Source: Chloroflexota bacterium (GTDB taxonomy: Bacteria; Chloroflexota; UBA11872). Taken from it: a DNA stretch of 64,000 nucleotides. Shown piece by piece: positions 8,507-20,116 of this stretch; position 1 is the first letter of the stretch; each line of letters starts with the position of its first letter. Where the stretch lies: NCBI GenBank assembly GCA_022825895.1, contig JAJDVX010000041.1, forward strand, positions 1-64,000, given 5' to 3'. The notes under the pieces are model-generated. The model had not been told where the DNA came from. It did no database searches and saw nothing but the letters and a program-made list of their open reading frames with translations. Both the position numbers and the translations under genes were made by a program.

Positions 8507-10957
8507 ATGACTGGATCAGTGCATTCCGAAGCCGACACCGACGGCGCCGAGGGCCGCGCGAGCGGGAAGGCGGCGCCGCGGCGCACGGTGGTTTCGGTGC
8601 AACCGGAGTCGACGCGCCTGCCGCTGGTGCCGCTGCCGGACTGGGTGGCGTACCCGGAGCTGACGATGCCGCTGCATGCCAGCCGGGCCGTCTCGGTGGA
8701 CGCGCTGGCGGCGGCGGCCGAGAACGGCGACCTGGTGGTGGTGGTGACGCAGCGCCGGGCGCGCAAGACGGTGGATCCGCAGCACCTGTGCTCGGTGGGC
8801 ACGGCGGCCAGGGTGATTCGCCGGCTGCGCATGCCGGACGGCGGCGTGCAGGTGCTGCTGGAAGGCCAGTACCGGGCGTCGGTGGACGACATTGAACCGG
8901 TCGGGGAGCACTTCGAGGCCAGGGTGACGCCGTTGAGCGTGCGGTACACGCCGTCGCTGGAGCTGGAGGCGCTGCGGCGCGTGGTGGTGGCGCACGTGGA
9001 GGGAGTGGCGGAAGAGACGAACATGTTCGCCCCCGAGACGGTGGCCATGACCCGGCGCGCCGCCGACCCCGGCTGGCTGGCGGACTACGTGGCGTTTTCC
9101 TCCGACATGTCGCCGCACGAGCGGCAGACGGTGCTGGAGACGCTGGACCTGACCGAGCGGCTGCGCTTCGTGGCGCGCTACCTGGCGAAGCAGGTCGAGA
9201 TCCTGAACATCCGCAACAAGATCCAGGGTGAGATCCAGGACGGCATCGAGAAGGTGCAGCGCGACTACTACCTGCGGGAGCAGCTGCGGGCGATCCAGCG
9301 CGAGCTGGGCATTTCCACGCCGCAGACGGACGACGCGCAGGACCTGAGCGAGCGGGTGGACGCCTCGGACCTGCCGAAGGAGGTGGCGACGAAGGCCCGC
9401 CAGGAGATTTCTCGGCTTGACGCCACGCCGCCGACCTCGCCCGAGGTGGGGGTCATCCGCGGCTACCTGGACTGGCTGCTGACGCTGCCGTGGGCGCACG
9501 AGACGCGCGATCACCAGAGCCTGGCGCGGGCGCGGCGGGTGCTGGACCGCGACCACTACGGGCTGGAGAAGCCCAAGGAGCGGGTGCTGGAGTTCCTGGC
9601 GGTGCGGGCGATCTCGACGAAGTTCCGCACGCCGATCGTGTGCTTTGTCGGCCCGCCGGGCGTGGGCAAGACCAGCCTGGGCCGCTCGATCGCGCGGGCG
9701 CTGGGGCGCGAGTTCGTGCGCATTTCGCTGGGCGGGGTGCGCGACGAGGCCGAGATCCGCGGGCACCGGCGCACCTACGTGGGGGCGCTGCCGGGGCGGA
9801 TCATCCAGGCGCTGCGGCGGGCGGGCTCGCGCAACCCGGTGATGCTGCTGGACGAGATCGACAAGATCGGGCGGGACTTCCGGGGCGACCCGTCGTCGGC
9901 GCTGCTGGAGGTGCTGGACCCCGAATACAACCACAGCTTTTCGGATCACTACCTGGAGGTGCCGTTCGACCTGTCGCGGGTGCTGTTCGTGACGACCGCG
10001 AACACGGCCGAGGACATTCCGGCGGTGCTGCGGGACCGCATGGAAGTCATCGAGCTGAGCGGGTACACGGAGGACGAGAAGGTGCATATCGCGCAGGGGT
10101 TCCTGCTGCCGCGGCAGATTCGCAACCACGGGCTGCGCAAGGCCGGGGTGACGTTCACGGACCGGGCGGTGCGGGAGGTGATCCGGCACTACACGCGCGA
10201 GGCGGGGGTGCGCAACCTGGAACGCGAGCTGGCGGCGGTGTGCCGCAAATTGGCGCGGCGCATCGCGGCCAACCAGCGCGCGGCCGCGCGGGTGACGCCG
10301 CGGCGGGTGCGCAGCGCGCTGGGGCCGGCGAAGTTCCTGCCGGAGGACGAGTCGCGCACGCCGGAAGTGGGCGTGGCGACGGGCCTGGCGGTGACGCCCG
10401 TCGGGGGCGAGGTGCTGGACGTGGAAGCGGCCTGGATCGCGGGCGCCGGCAAGGTGCGCCTGACGGGACAGCTGGGCGACGTGATGAGCGAGTCGGCGCG
10501 GGCCGCGCTGTCGTACGCGCGAGCGCGCACGGGCGTGCTGGGCGTGGATCCCGGGCTGTTCACCGAGCGCGACCTGCACGTGCACGTGCCGGCCGGCGGG
10601 GTGCCGAAAGACGGGCCGTCGGCCGGGATCACGATGGGCGCGGCGATCATTTCGGCCATGACCGGCCGCCGGGTACGGCGCGAAATCGCCATGACCGGGG
10701 AAGTGACCCTGCGGGGGCGGGTGCTGCCGATCGGGGGACTGAAGGAGAAGGTGCTGGCCGCGCATCGGGCGGGCCTGCACACGGTAATCGCGCCGGAGGA
10801 GAACCGGCCGGACCTGGAGGGCATTCCCGCGCGGGTGCGCAAGCAGATGCGCTTCGTGTGGGTGAAGGACATGGACAGCGTGCTTTCGACCGTATTGATG
10901 AACGAATCCGCGGGGCCGGATCACAAGGGACCGGCGGCCGCGTCCGGATCAGCCTAG
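8507..10957 (+). CDS. lon: ATP-dependent protease Lon
   Basis: Walker [10 protein letters not shown]; catalytic [10 protein letters not shown]; the tracked TTG start at 8468 lies in the promoter, so ATG 8507 is preferred. Confidence 0.95.
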   Translation: MTGSVHSEADTDGAEGRASGKAAPRRTVVSVQPESTRLPLVPLPDWVAYPELTMPLHASRAVSVDALAAAAENGDLVVVVTQRRARKTVDPQHLCSVGTAARVIRRLRMPDGGVQVLLEGQYRASVDDIEPVGEHFEARVTPLSVRYTPSLELEALRRVVVAHVEGVAEETNMFAPETVAMTRRAADPGWLADYVAFSSDMSPHERQTVLETLDLTERLRFVARYLAKQVEILNIRNKIQGEIQDGIEKVQRDYYLREQLRAIQRELGISTPQTDDAQDLSERVDASDLPKEVATKARQEISRLDATPPTSPEVGVIRGYLDWLLTLPWAHETRDHQSLARARRVLDRDHYGLEKPKERVLEFLAVRAISTKFRTPIVCFVGPPGVGKTSLGRSIARALGREFVRISLGGVRDEAEIRGHRRTYVGALPGRIIQALRRAGSRNPVMLLDEIDKIGRDFRGDPSSALLEVLDPEYNHSFSDHYLEVPFDLSRVLFVTTANTAEDIPAVLRDRMEVIELSGYTEDEKVHIAQGFLLPRQIRNHGLRKAGVTFTDRAVREVIRHYTREAGVRNLERELAAVCRKLARRIAANQRAAARVTPRRVRSALGPAKFLPEDESRTPEVGVATGLAVTPVGGEVLDVEAAWIAGAGKVRLTGQLGDVMSESARAALSYARARTGVLGVDPGLFTERDLHVHVPAGGVPKDGPSAGITMGAAIISAMTGRRVRREIAMTGEVTLRGRVLPIGGLKEKVLAAHRAGLHTVIAPEENRPDLEGIPARVRKQMRFVWVKDMDSVLSTVLMNESAGPDHKGPAAASGSA

Positions 10958-10967
10958 GAGGCAGCAG

Positions 10968-12872
10968 ATGGCGAGCAAGATCATCGGGATCGACCTGGGG
11001 ACGACGAACTCCGTCGTGGCCGTGATGGAGGGCGGCGACCCGACCGTGGTCACGAACTCCGAGGGCAGCCGCCTGACGCCGTCGGTGGTGGCCTACGGCA
11101 AGGGCGGCCAGCGCCTGGTGGGTCAGCTGGCGCGGCGGCAGGCGGTGATGAATCCCAAGAACACGATCAACTCCTCCAAGCGGTTCGTCGGCCGACGGCT
11201 GACGGAAGTCGGGGACGAGTCCGCCGCGGTGACGTTCGACGTGACCGAGGGCCGGGCGGGCGAGGTGCTGATCAAGATCCCGGAGAGCGGGCGCGAGGTG
11301 ACGCCGGAAGAGATTTCGGCGGTGGTGCTGCAGAAGCTGAAGGCCGACGCCGAGAAATACCTGGGCGAGGACGTCACCGACGCCGTGATCACGGTGCCGG
11401 CCTACTTCAACGACTCGCAGCGGCAGTCGACGCGCAACGCGGGCGAGATCGCCGGCCTGAACGTGCGGCGCATCATCAACGAGCCGACGGCGGCGGCGTT
11501 GGCGTACGGCCTGGACAAGCGCGGGGCCGAGACGATCCTGGTGTGGGACCTGGGCGGCGGCACGTTCGACGTGACCATCCTGGAGGTGGGCGACGGGGTA
11601 TTCGAGGTCAAGGCCACCAACGGCGACACCCACCTGGGCGGCGACGACTACGACCGGCGGGTGGTGGACCACGTGGCGGACGACTTCCTGCGGGCCGAGG
11701 GCATCGACCTGCGCAAGGACCCGCAGGCGCTGCAGCGGCTGATCGAGGCCTCGGAGAAGGCCAAGCAGGAGCTGTCGTCGGTGCCGCAGGCGCAGATCAG
11801 CCTGCCGTTCATCACGGCGGACCAGACGGGGCCCAAGCACCTGGACGTGGCGCTGACGCGGGCGGAGTTCGAGCGGCTGACGGAGGACCTGACGCAGCGC
11901 TGCGTGGAACCCTTCCGCCGGGCGCTGGGCGACGCAGGCATCCGGGCCTCCGAGATCAATGAAGTGGTGCTGGTGGGCGGTTCGACGCGCATGCCGGCGG
12001 TGCAGACGCTGGTGCGCGAGCTGACCGGCAAGGAGCCCAGCCAGGGCGTCAACCCGGACGAGGTGGTGGCCATCGGCGCCGCGATCCAGGGCGGCGTGCT
12101 GGCGGGCGAGGTGGAGGACGTGGTGTTGCTGGACGTGACGCCGCTGTCGCTGGGCGTGGAAACACTGGGCGGCGTGCTGACGGCGTTGATTCCCAGGAAC
12201 ACCACCATCCCCACCAGCAAGTCGGAGATCTTCTCGACGGCCGACGACGGGCAGACGGCGGTGGACATTCACGTGCTGCAGGGCGAGCGCCCGATGGCGC
12301 GCGACAACACGACGCTGGGCCGGTTCCGGCTGGAAGGCATCCCGTCGGCGCCGCGCGGCGTGCCGCAGATCGAAGTGACGTTCGACATCGACGCGAACGG
12401 GATCGTGAACGTCTCGGCCAAGGACCTGGCGACGGCCAAGGAGCAGCGCATCACGATCACGGCCAGCACGAACCTGTCGGACGAGCAGGTGGATGCGCTG
12501 GTGCAGGAGGCCGAGCAGCATGCCGCCGAGGACCGCCGGCAGCTGGAAGAGGCGGAACTGCGCAACAACGCGGACAGCCTGGCGTACCAGACCGAGCGCC
12601 TGATCAGCGAGAACGGCGACAAGATCGAAGCGGACGACCGGCAGGCGGCCGAGCGGGCCATCGCCGACGTGCGCACGTCGCTGGAGGGCGAGGACCTGGA
12701 GGCGATCCGCAGCGCGGTGGCCGTGCTGCAGACGGCGGCCCAGAAGCTGGGCGAGCAGATGTACCAGGCGGCGCCCGGGGCCGACGGCGCCGAAGCGCCC
12801 CCGAGCGCGGACGAGGCCGCGGCGGACGACGACGTGGTCGACGCCGAGTTCGAGGCCGCGGACGAGAAGTAG
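10968..12872 (+). CDS. dnaK: Chaperone protein DnaK
   Basis: [41 protein letters not shown] upstream. Confidence 0.98.
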   Translation: MASKIIGIDLGTTNSVVAVMEGGDPTVVTNSEGSRLTPSVVAYGKGGQRLVGQLARRQAVMNPKNTINSSKRFVGRRLTEVGDESAAVTFDVTEGRAGEVLIKIPESGREVTPEEISAVVLQKLKADAEKYLGEDVTDAVITVPAYFNDSQRQSTRNAGEIAGLNVRRIINEPTAAALAYGLDKRGAETILVWDLGGGTFDVTILEVGDGVFEVKATNGDTHLGGDDYDRRVVDHVADDFLRAEGIDLRKDPQALQRLIEASEKAKQELSSVPQAQISLPFITADQTGPKHLDVALTRAEFERLTEDLTQRCVEPFRRALGDAGIRASEINEVVLVGGSTRMPAVQTLVRELTGKEPSQGVNPDEVVAIGAAIQGGVLAGEVEDVVLLDVTPLSLGVETLGGVLTALIPRNTTIPTSKSEIFSTADDGQTAVDIHVLQGERPMARDNTTLGRFRLEGIPSAPRGVPQIEVTFDIDANGIVNVSAKDLATAKEQRITITASTNLSDEQVDALVQEAEQHAAEDRRQLEEAELRNNADSLAYQTERLISENGDKIEADDRQAAERAIADVRTSLEGEDLEAIRSAVAVLQTAAQKLGEQMYQAAPGADGAEAPPSADEAAADDDVVDAEFEAADEK

Positions 12873-12878
12873 CGCCCG

Positions 12879-13382
12879 ATGCACGCCGATTCCCACGACA
12901 GCGAGGCCACGGCCGCCGCCAGCGACCGCGAAGCGGAGCTGGAGGCCGAGGTGGCCTCGCTGAACGACCAGTTGCTGCGCCTGCGCGCCGAGATGGATAA
13001 CTTCCGGAAGCGCGTGAACCGCACGACGGACGACCTGATCCAGCAGGCCAAGTCGTCGCTGCTGCGCGACATCCTGCGCGTGGCGGACGACCTGGACCGG
13101 ACGCTGGCGGCGCTGGACGCCGGCTCGGACCCGGAGAGCGCGCGGGAGGGCGTGCAGCTGACGCGCAGCCAGCTGACGTCGCTCCTGCAGGCGCGCGGGG
13201 TGCGGGCGATCGAGACGGACGGCGTCTTCGATCCCCACTGGCACGAGGCGGTGGCCACGCGGCCGAGCGCGGACGTGCCGGCGGGCACGATCACGGCGGA
13301 GTTGCAACCGGGCTACCGCTGGGGCGACGATGTGCTGCGCGCGGCTCGGGTTGAAGTGGCCGTGGCGGACGACGGGACGTAG
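12879..13382 (+). CDS. grpE: Nucleotide exchange factor GrpE (copy 1)
   Basis: [32 protein letters not shown]; after dnaK. Confidence 0.9.
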   Translation: MHADSHDSEATAAASDREAELEAEVASLNDQLLRLRAEMDNFRKRVNRTTDDLIQQAKSSLLRDILRVADDLDRTLAALDAGSDPESAREGVQLTRSQLTSLLQARGVRAIETDGVFDPHWHEAVATRPSADVPAGTITAELQPGYRWGDDVLRAARVEVAVADDGT

Positions 13383-13391
13383 GCGGCGCCC

Positions 13392-14315
13392 GTGGAATAC
13401 AAGGACTACTACCAGACCCTGGGTGTTCCACGGAATGCGTCGCCGGACGACATCAAGTCGGCGTACCGGCGGCTGGCACGGCGCTACCACCCGGATGTGA
13501 ATCCGGACGATCCGGCGGCCGAGGCGAAGTTCAAGGAGATCAACGAAGCGCACGAGGTGCTGAGCGACCCGACGAAGCGGCAGCAGTACGACCGGTTCGG
13601 CTCGAACTGGCGGCGGACGGGCTCCTTCGACGAGGCGTTTCGGCAGAGCGGCGTGCGGATGGACGGGTTCGGCGACTTTTTCGGCGGCGGGGCGTCGGGG
13701 TTCAGCGAGTTCTTCGAGACGCTCTTCGGCGGGCGCGTGGGACCGCAGCGGCCGCAGCAGGCGAACGTTGAGGAGACGCTGCAGGTGAGCCTGCCGGAGG
13801 TGCTGAACGGCGGGCGGCGGGCCCTGACGATGCGAGTGCCCTCGCCGGACGGCCGCGTGCGGCAGCGCCGGATCGACGTGACGATTCCACAGGGCGTGCG
13901 CGACGGGCAGCGGCTGCGGGTGGCCGGGGAAGGCGCGGTTCGGGCCGACGGGTCGCGCGGCGACCTGTTCCTGCGGATCCGGGTGGAGGATGGATCCGCG
14001 TTCACGCGCAATGGCGACGACCTGGCGACGGAGGTGTCGATCGGGTTGAGCGAGGCCATGCTGGGCGCGCAGGTGGAGGTGCCAACGCCGTCGGGTTCGC
14101 CGCTGACGGTGCGGGTGCCGGCGGAGACGCAGCACGGCAGCCGGCTGCGGCTGCGCGGGCAGGGTTTGCCGCGGGCCGGCGGCGACGGGCGCGGCGACAT
14201 GCTGGTGCGGATCCTGGTGCGTTTGCCGCGCAACCTGAGCTCGCGCGAGCAGGACCTGTTCAGGGAACTGGCGGCGATTCGCGGCGAGGTTCCGACGCCG
14301 ACGGCGGTGAGCTGA
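13392..14315 (+). CDS. DnaJ/CbpA-type J-domain protein lacking the Cys-rich zinc domain
   Basis: [33 protein letters not shown]; no CxxCxGxG repeats. Confidence 0.93.
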   Translation: MEYKDYYQTLGVPRNASPDDIKSAYRRLARRYHPDVNPDDPAAEAKFKEINEAHEVLSDPTKRQQYDRFGSNWRRTGSFDEAFRQSGVRMDGFGDFFGGGASGFSEFFETLFGGRVGPQRPQQANVEETLQVSLPEVLNGGRRALTMRVPSPDGRVRQRRIDVTIPQGVRDGQRLRVAGEGAVRADGSRGDLFLRIRVEDGSAFTRNGDDLATEVSIGLSEAMLGAQVEVPTPSGSPLTVRVPAETQHGSRLRLRGQGLPRAGGDGRGDMLVRILVRLPRNLSSREQDLFRELAAIRGEVPTPTAVS

Positions 14316-14316
14316 C

Positions 14317-14742
14317 GTGGTGTTCGACAGCGACGACGGCGACCGGCCCGGCGACGACCTGCGCTCACGCCCGGCGTATTTCATCGGGGTGGTGGCGGAA
14401 ATCACGGAGGTGCATCCGCAGACGCTGCGCCACTACGAGCGCATCGGGCTGGTGAAGCCCAGCCGCTCGCCGGGCAACGTGCGCATGTTTTCGCAGGAGG
14501 ACATCGAGCGGGTGCGGCTGATCCAGCGGTTGACCTCCGAGTTGGGGGTGAACCTGGCGGGGGTGGAGGTGGTGCTGAACATGCGCGACCGCTACCAGCG
14601 GCAGGCGCTGGAGCACCAGCAGGACCTGCGGGAAATGCGGCAGCGCTACGAAGCGGAGATTCAACGCCTGCGCAACGCCCTGCGGCGCGCCACGCGAGAT
14701 CCGGGCGCGCCGCCATACCGGAACAGGCGGCCGCCGCCATGA
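14317..14742 (+). CDS. hspR: MerR-family heat-shock repressor HspR
   Basis: YFIGVVAEITEVHPQTLRHYERIGLVKPSRSPGNVRMFSQEDIERVRLIQRL; follows dnaK-grpE-dnaJ. Confidence 0.88.
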   Translation: MVFDSDDGDRPGDDLRSRPAYFIGVVAEITEVHPQTLRHYERIGLVKPSRSPGNVRMFSQEDIERVRLIQRLTSELGVNLAGVEVVLNMRDRYQRQALEHQQDLREMRQRYEAEIQRLRNALRRATRDPGAPPYRNRRPPP

Positions 14743-17255
14743 TGAATTTCGAGAAGTTCACGGAGAAGGCGCAGGAGACGATCCAGACGGCGCAGTCGAT
14801 CATGCTGGAGAGCAGCCACAATCAGCTGGACGCCGATCACGTGCTGATGGCGCTGCTGGATCAGAACGACTCGCTGGCGGTGCGAATCCTGCAGCGGTTG
14901 CGCGTGTCGCCGGACCTGGCGCGGGGCGAGGCCAAGCGCGCCCTGGGGGCCAAGCCGCGGGTGACGTCGGAGCAGTCAGACGGCCCGATCGCGCAGGGGC
15001 AGATGTTCGTTACGCCGCAGGCGGTGGCGATTATCCAGGCGGCGGGCGAGGAAGCGGACCGGCTGGACGACGAGTACGTGGGGAACGAGCACCTGCTGCT
15101 GGCGCTGACGAAGTCGCAGGACACGCAGGCCGGGCGGATCCTGCGTCAAATCGGCGTGGACGCCGAGAGCGTGTACCGGGCGCTGCGCGAGATCCGGGGC
15201 GCGCAGCGGTCGTCCACGCCGAGCGCGGAGAGCCGCTACGAAGTCCTCGAGAAATACAGCGTGAACCTGACGGACCTGGCGCGCGCAGGACGGCTGGATC
15301 CGGTGATCGGGCGAAAGGCCGAGATCCGGCGGGTGATCCAGGTGCTGGCGCGGCGGACCAAGAACAACCCGGCGTTGATCGGGGAGCCAGGGGTGGGCAA
15401 GACGGCGATCGTAGAGGGCCTGGCGCAGCGAATCTCCGGCGGCGACGTGCCGGAGCTCCTGCGGGGACGCGAGGTGCTGGCGATCGACATGGGGGCGATG
15501 CTGGCGGGGGCGAAGTTCCGCGGCGAGTTCGAGGAGCGGCTGAAGGCGGTGATCAACGAGGTTCGGGCCGGCGAGGGGCAGATCATCCTGTTCTTCGACG
15601 AGCTGCACCAGGCGGTGGGCGCGGGCGGGGCGGACGGCGCGATCGACGCCGCCACGATGCTGAAGCCGGCGCTGGCGCGCGGCGAGTTGCAGGCGATCGG
15701 GGCGACCACGTTCGACGAGTACCGGCAGCACGTGGAGAAGGACAAGGCGCTGGCGCGACGGTTCCAGCCGGTGCACATCGAGGCGCCGAGCATCGAGGAA
15801 ACGGTGCAGGTGCTGGAGGGCATTCGCAATCGCTACGAGGAGCACCACGGACTGACGATCAGCGACGCGGCGCTACAGGCCGCGGTGGAGCTGTCGGAGC
15901 GCTACCTCACGGAGCGGTTCCTGCCGGACAAGGCCATCGACCTGATCGACGAGGCGGCGGCCAAGGTGCGGGTGGACATCTTCGACGCGCCGGACGAACT
16001 GCGGCAGGCGATGAAGGTGATCGAGAACCTGAAGGCCGACGAGGAAGCGGCCTGGCGGCGGCGCGACTATGAGCTGGCGGCGAACCTGAAGTCCGAGGTG
16101 CTGCAGAACGAGGCGCAGCTGGAGTCGGCCCGCAAGAAGTGGCTGGCCGAGCAGGACCTGACCGAGACGGTGAACGCGGACGACGTGGCGGAAGTGGTTT
16201 CGAGCATTACGGGCGTGCCGGTGGCGCGGATGTTCGAGGAAGAGGCGGAGCGGCTGCTGGGGATGGAAGCGGCGCTGCACCGGCGCCTGATCAACCAGGA
16301 CGAGGCGGTGGCGGCGGTGGCGGACGCGATTCGGCGCTCGCGCAGCGGAATCGGCGACCCGGCCCGGCCGATGGGATCGTTCATCTTCCTGGGGCCGACG
16401 GGGGTGGGCAAGACCGAACTGGCGCGGGCGCTGGCCGAGTTCATGTTCGACGACGAGGCGGCGCTGCTGCGGGTGGACATGTCGGAGTACGGCGAACGGC
16501 ACACGGTGAGCCGGCTGATCGGCGCGCCGCCGGGGTACGTGGGCTATGACGACGCGGCGCAACTGACCGAGCGGGTGCGCCGACGGCCGTACCAGGTGGT
16601 GCTGTTCGACGAGATCGAGAAGGCGCACCCGGAGGTGTTCAACGTGCTGCTGCAGGTGCTGGACGACGGGCGGCTGACGGACGGGCACGGCCGGCAGGTC
16701 AATTTCTCCAACACGATCATCATCATGACGTCGAACGTGGGTGCGCAGCACATCCGGCGGGAGAACCAGCTCGGGTTCGGGGTGCCGGCCGGGGACGACG
16801 CGGCGAGCGAGGCGCGAGACCACCGCGAGATGCGGGCGCGCCTGATGACGGACCTGCGCAAGCGGTTCCGGCCGGAGTTCCTGAACCGGATCGACGAGAT
16901 CATCATCTTCCACTCGCTGACGCAGCCGCAGCTGCGGGAGATCGTGGACCTGATGGCGTCGCAACTGGCCGACCGGCTGGAGGGGCAGCGGATTGCCGTG
17001 GAACTGACGACGGCGGCCAAAGACCTGGTGCTGGCGATGGGCTGGGACCCGAACTACGGGGCGCGTCCGCTGCGCCGGACGATGCAGCGGGAGATCGAGA
17101 ACGTGATCGCGCGCATGCTGCTGCGGCACGAGTGCGGCGAGGGCAGCACGGTGCGGGTGGACGCGGCGGACGGCGAGTTCAGCTTTGCGGCGGTTGGGCC
17201 GGCCGATGCGGTGGCGCCGACGGAACCGGCGGCGGAGGTCGCGGCCGGGGGATAG
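14739..17255 (+). CDS. clpC: ClpB/ClpC-family AAA+ unfoldase (short middle domain, ClpC-like)
   Basis: Two Walker A motifs GEPGVGKTA and GPTGVGKTE; Clp_N repeats; [15 protein letters not shown] middle segment. Confidence 0.85.
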   Translation: MMNFEKFTEKAQETIQTAQSIMLESSHNQLDADHVLMALLDQNDSLAVRILQRLRVSPDLARGEAKRALGAKPRVTSEQSDGPIAQGQMFVTPQAVAIIQAAGEEADRLDDEYVGNEHLLLALTKSQDTQAGRILRQIGVDAESVYRALREIRGAQRSSTPSAESRYEVLEKYSVNLTDLARAGRLDPVIGRKAEIRRVIQVLARRTKNNPALIGEPGVGKTAIVEGLAQRISGGDVPELLRGREVLAIDMGAMLAGAKFRGEFEERLKAVINEVRAGEGQIILFFDELHQAVGAGGADGAIDAATMLKPALARGELQAIGATTFDEYRQHVEKDKALARRFQPVHIEAPSIEETVQVLEGIRNRYEEHHGLTISDAALQAAVELSERYLTERFLPDKAIDLIDEAAAKVRVDIFDAPDELRQAMKVIENLKADEEAAWRRRDYELAANLKSEVLQNEAQLESARKKWLAEQDLTETVNADDVAEVVSSITGVPVARMFEEEAERLLGMEAALHRRLINQDEAVAAVADAIRRSRSGIGDPARPMGSFIFLGPTGVGKTELARALAEFMFDDEAALLRVDMSEYGERHTVSRLIGAPPGYVGYDDAAQLTERVRRRPYQVVLFDEIEKAHPEVFNVLLQVLDDGRLTDGHGRQVNFSNTIIIMTSNVGAQHIRRENQLGFGVPAGDDAASEARDHREMRARLMTDLRKRFRPEFLNRIDEIIIFHSLTQPQLREIVDLMASQLADRLEGQRIAVELTTAAKDLVLAMGWDPNYGARPLRRTMQREIENVIARMLLRHECGEGSTVRVDAADGEFSFAAVGPADAVAPTEPAAEVAAGG

Positions 17256-17358
17256 CTGGGCGGCGGAGGGCGCGCAACCTCAAGCGGCAGCCGGGTTGCC
17301 TTGCCAGTGGTCCCGCGACGGGGCACGATTCGCCGAATCGACGCTTCGAGGGCTTGCG

Positions 17359-18162
17359 ATGGCCTACACGGCACTGGAACGTCTGAACCGCGATGAAGTG
17401 GGCGCACGCGCGCCGGAGGCCGTGGCGATTCTGCCGACGGCCGCGATCGAACAGCACGGGCCGCATAACCCGATCGGGCTGGACACGATGTGCTGCATGG
17501 CGGTGGCGCGCGGGGCGGCCGAGGCGGCCGGCGAGCTTGACGTGATCGTGAGCCCGCCGTTGCATTTCGGGAGTTCGGATCACCACCGGCCGTTTCCCGG
17601 GGTGCTGACGCTGCGCAGCGGGACGTTCAGCCTGGTGCTGAACGAACTGCTGGAGAGCCTGACGCTTTCCGGGTTCCGGCGCATCCTGATCCTGAACGGG
17701 CACGGCGGCAACATTCTGCTGATCCAGCAGGCGGCGAGAGACTTCGTGCTGGAGCACCCGGACGTGCGGGTGGCGGCGGGGGCGTACTGGGATATCGCGC
17801 GGCCGAGGCTGGAGGCGGTTGCCGCCAGCCGCCAGGTGCACGTGCCGGGGCACGGGGGCGACTTCGAGACGTCGTTGATGCTGCACCTGGACCCGGAGCT
17901 GGTGCGGGACGACCTGCTGCCGATCAAACACGCGGACCGGGACGATCCGCGGAGTTCGGGCTGGCCGAAGCTGGGGATGTCCACGATGGGCGGGTCGGTG
18001 AACGTGGCGGACGTGGTGTACATGTCGTTCCCCGGCGCGCGGATCACGGGGCTGAGCGACGACGCGCGGGCCGCGACGGCGGAGCTGGGGCGGCAGTACT
18101 ACGAGATCGCGGTGGAGGAAGTGGCCAGGCTGATCGGGATTATCTCGGCAGGGCCCAGCTGA
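17359..18162 (+). CDS. Creatininase-family protein
   Basis: LPTAAIEQHGPHNPIGLDT; NGHGGN; VPGHGGDFETSLMLHL. Confidence 0.88.
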   Translation: MAYTALERLNRDEVGARAPEAVAILPTAAIEQHGPHNPIGLDTMCCMAVARGAAEAAGELDVIVSPPLHFGSSDHHRPFPGVLTLRSGTFSLVLNELLESLTLSGFRRILILNGHGGNILLIQQAARDFVLEHPDVRVAAGAYWDIARPRLEAVAASRQVHVPGHGGDFETSLMLHLDPELVRDDLLPIKHADRDDPRSSGWPKLGMSTMGGSVNVADVVYMSFPGARITGLSDDARAATAELGRQYYEIAVEEVARLIGIISAGPS

Positions 18163-18203
18163 TCACGCGGATTCGCATCCAGCGCAGCTGAGCGCCAGGC
18201 GCG

Positions 18204-18713
18204 ATGGCACGGGCCGAGCACCGGAACATCATTGGCGTCGGGGGCGTGGTGCGGATGGGCGGGGGCGTGCTGCTGGTGCGGCTGACCTACAGCGACATCA
18301 AGGGCCGCTTCATGTTTCCGGGCGGGAAGGTGGATCCGGGCGAGTCGTTGGAACGGGCGCTGGTTCGGGAGGTCGAGGAGGAAGCCGGGGTTGTTGCCGA
18401 ACCGGAGGATCTGGTGGCGGTGCGGCATCGCATCGATCCCGGCGAACTGAACACCTACGTGATTTTCAGCATGCGGTACGTGAGGGGCGAACCGCGTCCG
18501 AACGGTCGGGAGACGGACGCGGTGGCGGTGGTCGACGCCGAGCAGTTGCGGATGCAGCCGGAGCGGTTCGCGTCGCTGGTGCCGGAAGTGGCGCTGCCGG
18601 TGCTGACGGGGACGGGGTCGGGGCTGTCCCGGCAGGGCTACCTGCCGGCGCACGGCCGGTACTCGACGGAGACGTTTCAGCTGTACGCGGCGCCGCGGCC
18701 GGAGGATGCCTAG
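18204..18713 (+). CDS. NUDIX hydrolase
   Basis: Nudix box GGKVDPGESLERALVREVEEEAG. Confidence 0.93.
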   Translation: MARAEHRNIIGVGGVVRMGGGVLLVRLTYSDIKGRFMFPGGKVDPGESLERALVREVEEEAGVVAEPEDLVAVRHRIDPGELNTYVIFSMRYVRGEPRPNGRETDAVAVVDAEQLRMQPERFASLVPEVALPVLTGTGSGLSRQGYLPAHGRYSTETFQLYAAPRPEDA

Positions 18714-19912
18714 AAGCGGTCGGCGTTCCAGTACATGAAGGGCGAGTTGGGGAACAGGCGGCGCAGGTAGACGTCGACGTGAGGCGGAATGTCGAGGGCA
18801 TCCAGGGCCTCGTAGCCGCCGGGCGCGCCGAGGTAGAGGTCAAGGAACTGCCCGCCGGTGAGCTGGACGACAGGCTCGTTGCCGACCGGTTCGCCGATGA
18901 CCACGTTGGCCATGGGCGTCTCGACCCTTGCGGCTTCGCCATCGACGTTCAGAGCGAAGGGGGGGCCGGGCAAGGGGGCCATGCGTCGGCGGCGGCGGAT
19001 GAGCTCGGGAATCACGCTCTCGAGGGCGCCGCGCAGCGAATTCAGCCTGACCATGTAGTGCCGGGTGGGCTTGAGGGTGGCGTCGGCGCGCTTGCGGAGC
19101 AGGTCGAAGAGCTCGGATGCGGGGTGCAACTCGCCGGTCAGGCGGCTGACGCCGCGGTCGGCCGCGCGGGCCCGCCACACGTTCAGCAGGGGAATTGCCA
19201 GGTTCTCGTATTGCACGCCGCCGTCCAGAATCGTCATTTGGTCGTCGGACAGCTCGGTGATGGCGTAGGCCACGACGGTGCGGACCTGGACGAGCACGTC
19301 GAAGCACACGTTGGATTCCGGCGCGACGCGCGGCAGCCACTCCATCAGCGCCCGCCAGTACGCCTCGCTACGGTCGAGCGGGCCGACGCGGTCGGCGGCG
19401 ATGTCCGAGTAGATGCCCATGACCGCGGGCAGGTCGGTGGATTGGAAGGGACGGACCACATAGCCGCCGGCCCACTCGATGTCGCCGCCGGGAAACCCGG
19501 CTTCGAGCTGCGCGGTTGCCAGGGCGTGCCAGCCGCGGCCGGCGTAGACCTCGGGGGTCCCGGTCGAGAGCAGGGACAGCGGCTGACCGTCGGCCTGCAT
19601 CCGCTCCACGGCCGCGTCCAGCAGCCGGCCGGCATGGCCCCGGCCGCGGTGCGCGGGGTCAACGCCAACGTCGGCGATGCCGCCGAAGCGTACGCGCGCC
19701 TCGCCGTAGCGCATGGTGCGGTCGGCGATCCAGAGGTGCCCGACGATGGCGCCGCCGTCCTCGACGACCAGGCTCTGGGATACGTCCCAGGCGGGGTCGG
19801 CGCTCTGGTGGCGCTCGAAGTAGTCGCGGGGCGTGTCGTCGAATGCGCGGTCGGTCAGGTCCAACGCTTCGTCGCGTCGGTTCGGGGTCAGGGGGGCGAC
19901 TGTAGGGTTCAT
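18710..19912 (-). CDS. GNAT-family N-acetyltransferase (Eis-like architecture)
   Basis: IADVGVDPAHRGRGHAGRLLDAAVERM; ~400 aa; start set at MNPTVAPL. Confidence 0.82.
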   Translation of the reverse strand: MNPTVAPLTPNRRDEALDLTDRAFDDTPRDYFERHQSADPAWDVSQSLVVEDGGAIVGHLWIADRTMRYGEARVRFGGIADVGVDPAHRGRGHAGRLLDAAVERMQADGQPLSLLSTGTPEVYAGRGWHALATAQLEAGFPGGDIEWAGGYVVRPFQSTDLPAVMGIYSDIAADRVGPLDRSEAYWRALMEWLPRVAPESNVCFDVLVQVRTVVAYAITELSDDQMTILDGGVQYENLAIPLLNVWRARAADRGVSRLTGELHPASELFDLLRKRADATLKPTRHYMVRLNSLRGALESVIPELIRRRRRMAPLPGPPFALNVDGEAARVETPMANVVIGEPVGNEPVVQLTGGQFLDLYLGAPGGYEALDALDIPPHVDVYLRRLFPNSPFMYWNADRF

Positions 19913-19941
19913 AGGCAAGGGGTTGGTGGGCTGCGGGTACG

Positions 19942-19973
19942 AAAAAGCGGCCCGACGCGCTGGCGTCCGGGCC
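19942..19973 (-). terminator. Terminator-like hairpin plus T-run in the GNAT-gene 5' leader
   Basis: Minus strand GGCCCGGACGC-CAGC-GCGTCGGGCC (one bulge) then GCTTTTT, ~30 nt upstream of ATG. Confidence 0.7.
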
Positions 19974-20116
19974 GGCACGGAATATAGCAAATGGGGTGGG
20001 TCAGCCGAGGCTAGACTCGGAACACGAGCCGAAGGAACGATCGCGACGACCGCCATGCCAGCAGCGACGCACGCTCACCCGGGCGCAGGCCCCGGCCAAA
20101 CCGTGGGCCGCCGGAC

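Noticed and set aside
8516-10924. 802-aa minus-strand ORF antisense to lon
   Set aside because: Arg/His-rich shadow ORF over a well-conserved lon gene.
10647-14405. 1252-aa minus-strand ORF antisense to dnaK-grpE-dnaJ-hspR
   Set aside because: High-GC shadow ORF; His/Arg/Leu-rich composition and fully overlapped by confidently identified genes.
17327-17341. Palindrome CGATTC-GCC-GAATCG upstream of the creatininase gene
   Set aside because: Short, no promoter context or second copy; likely chance in GC-rich DNA.
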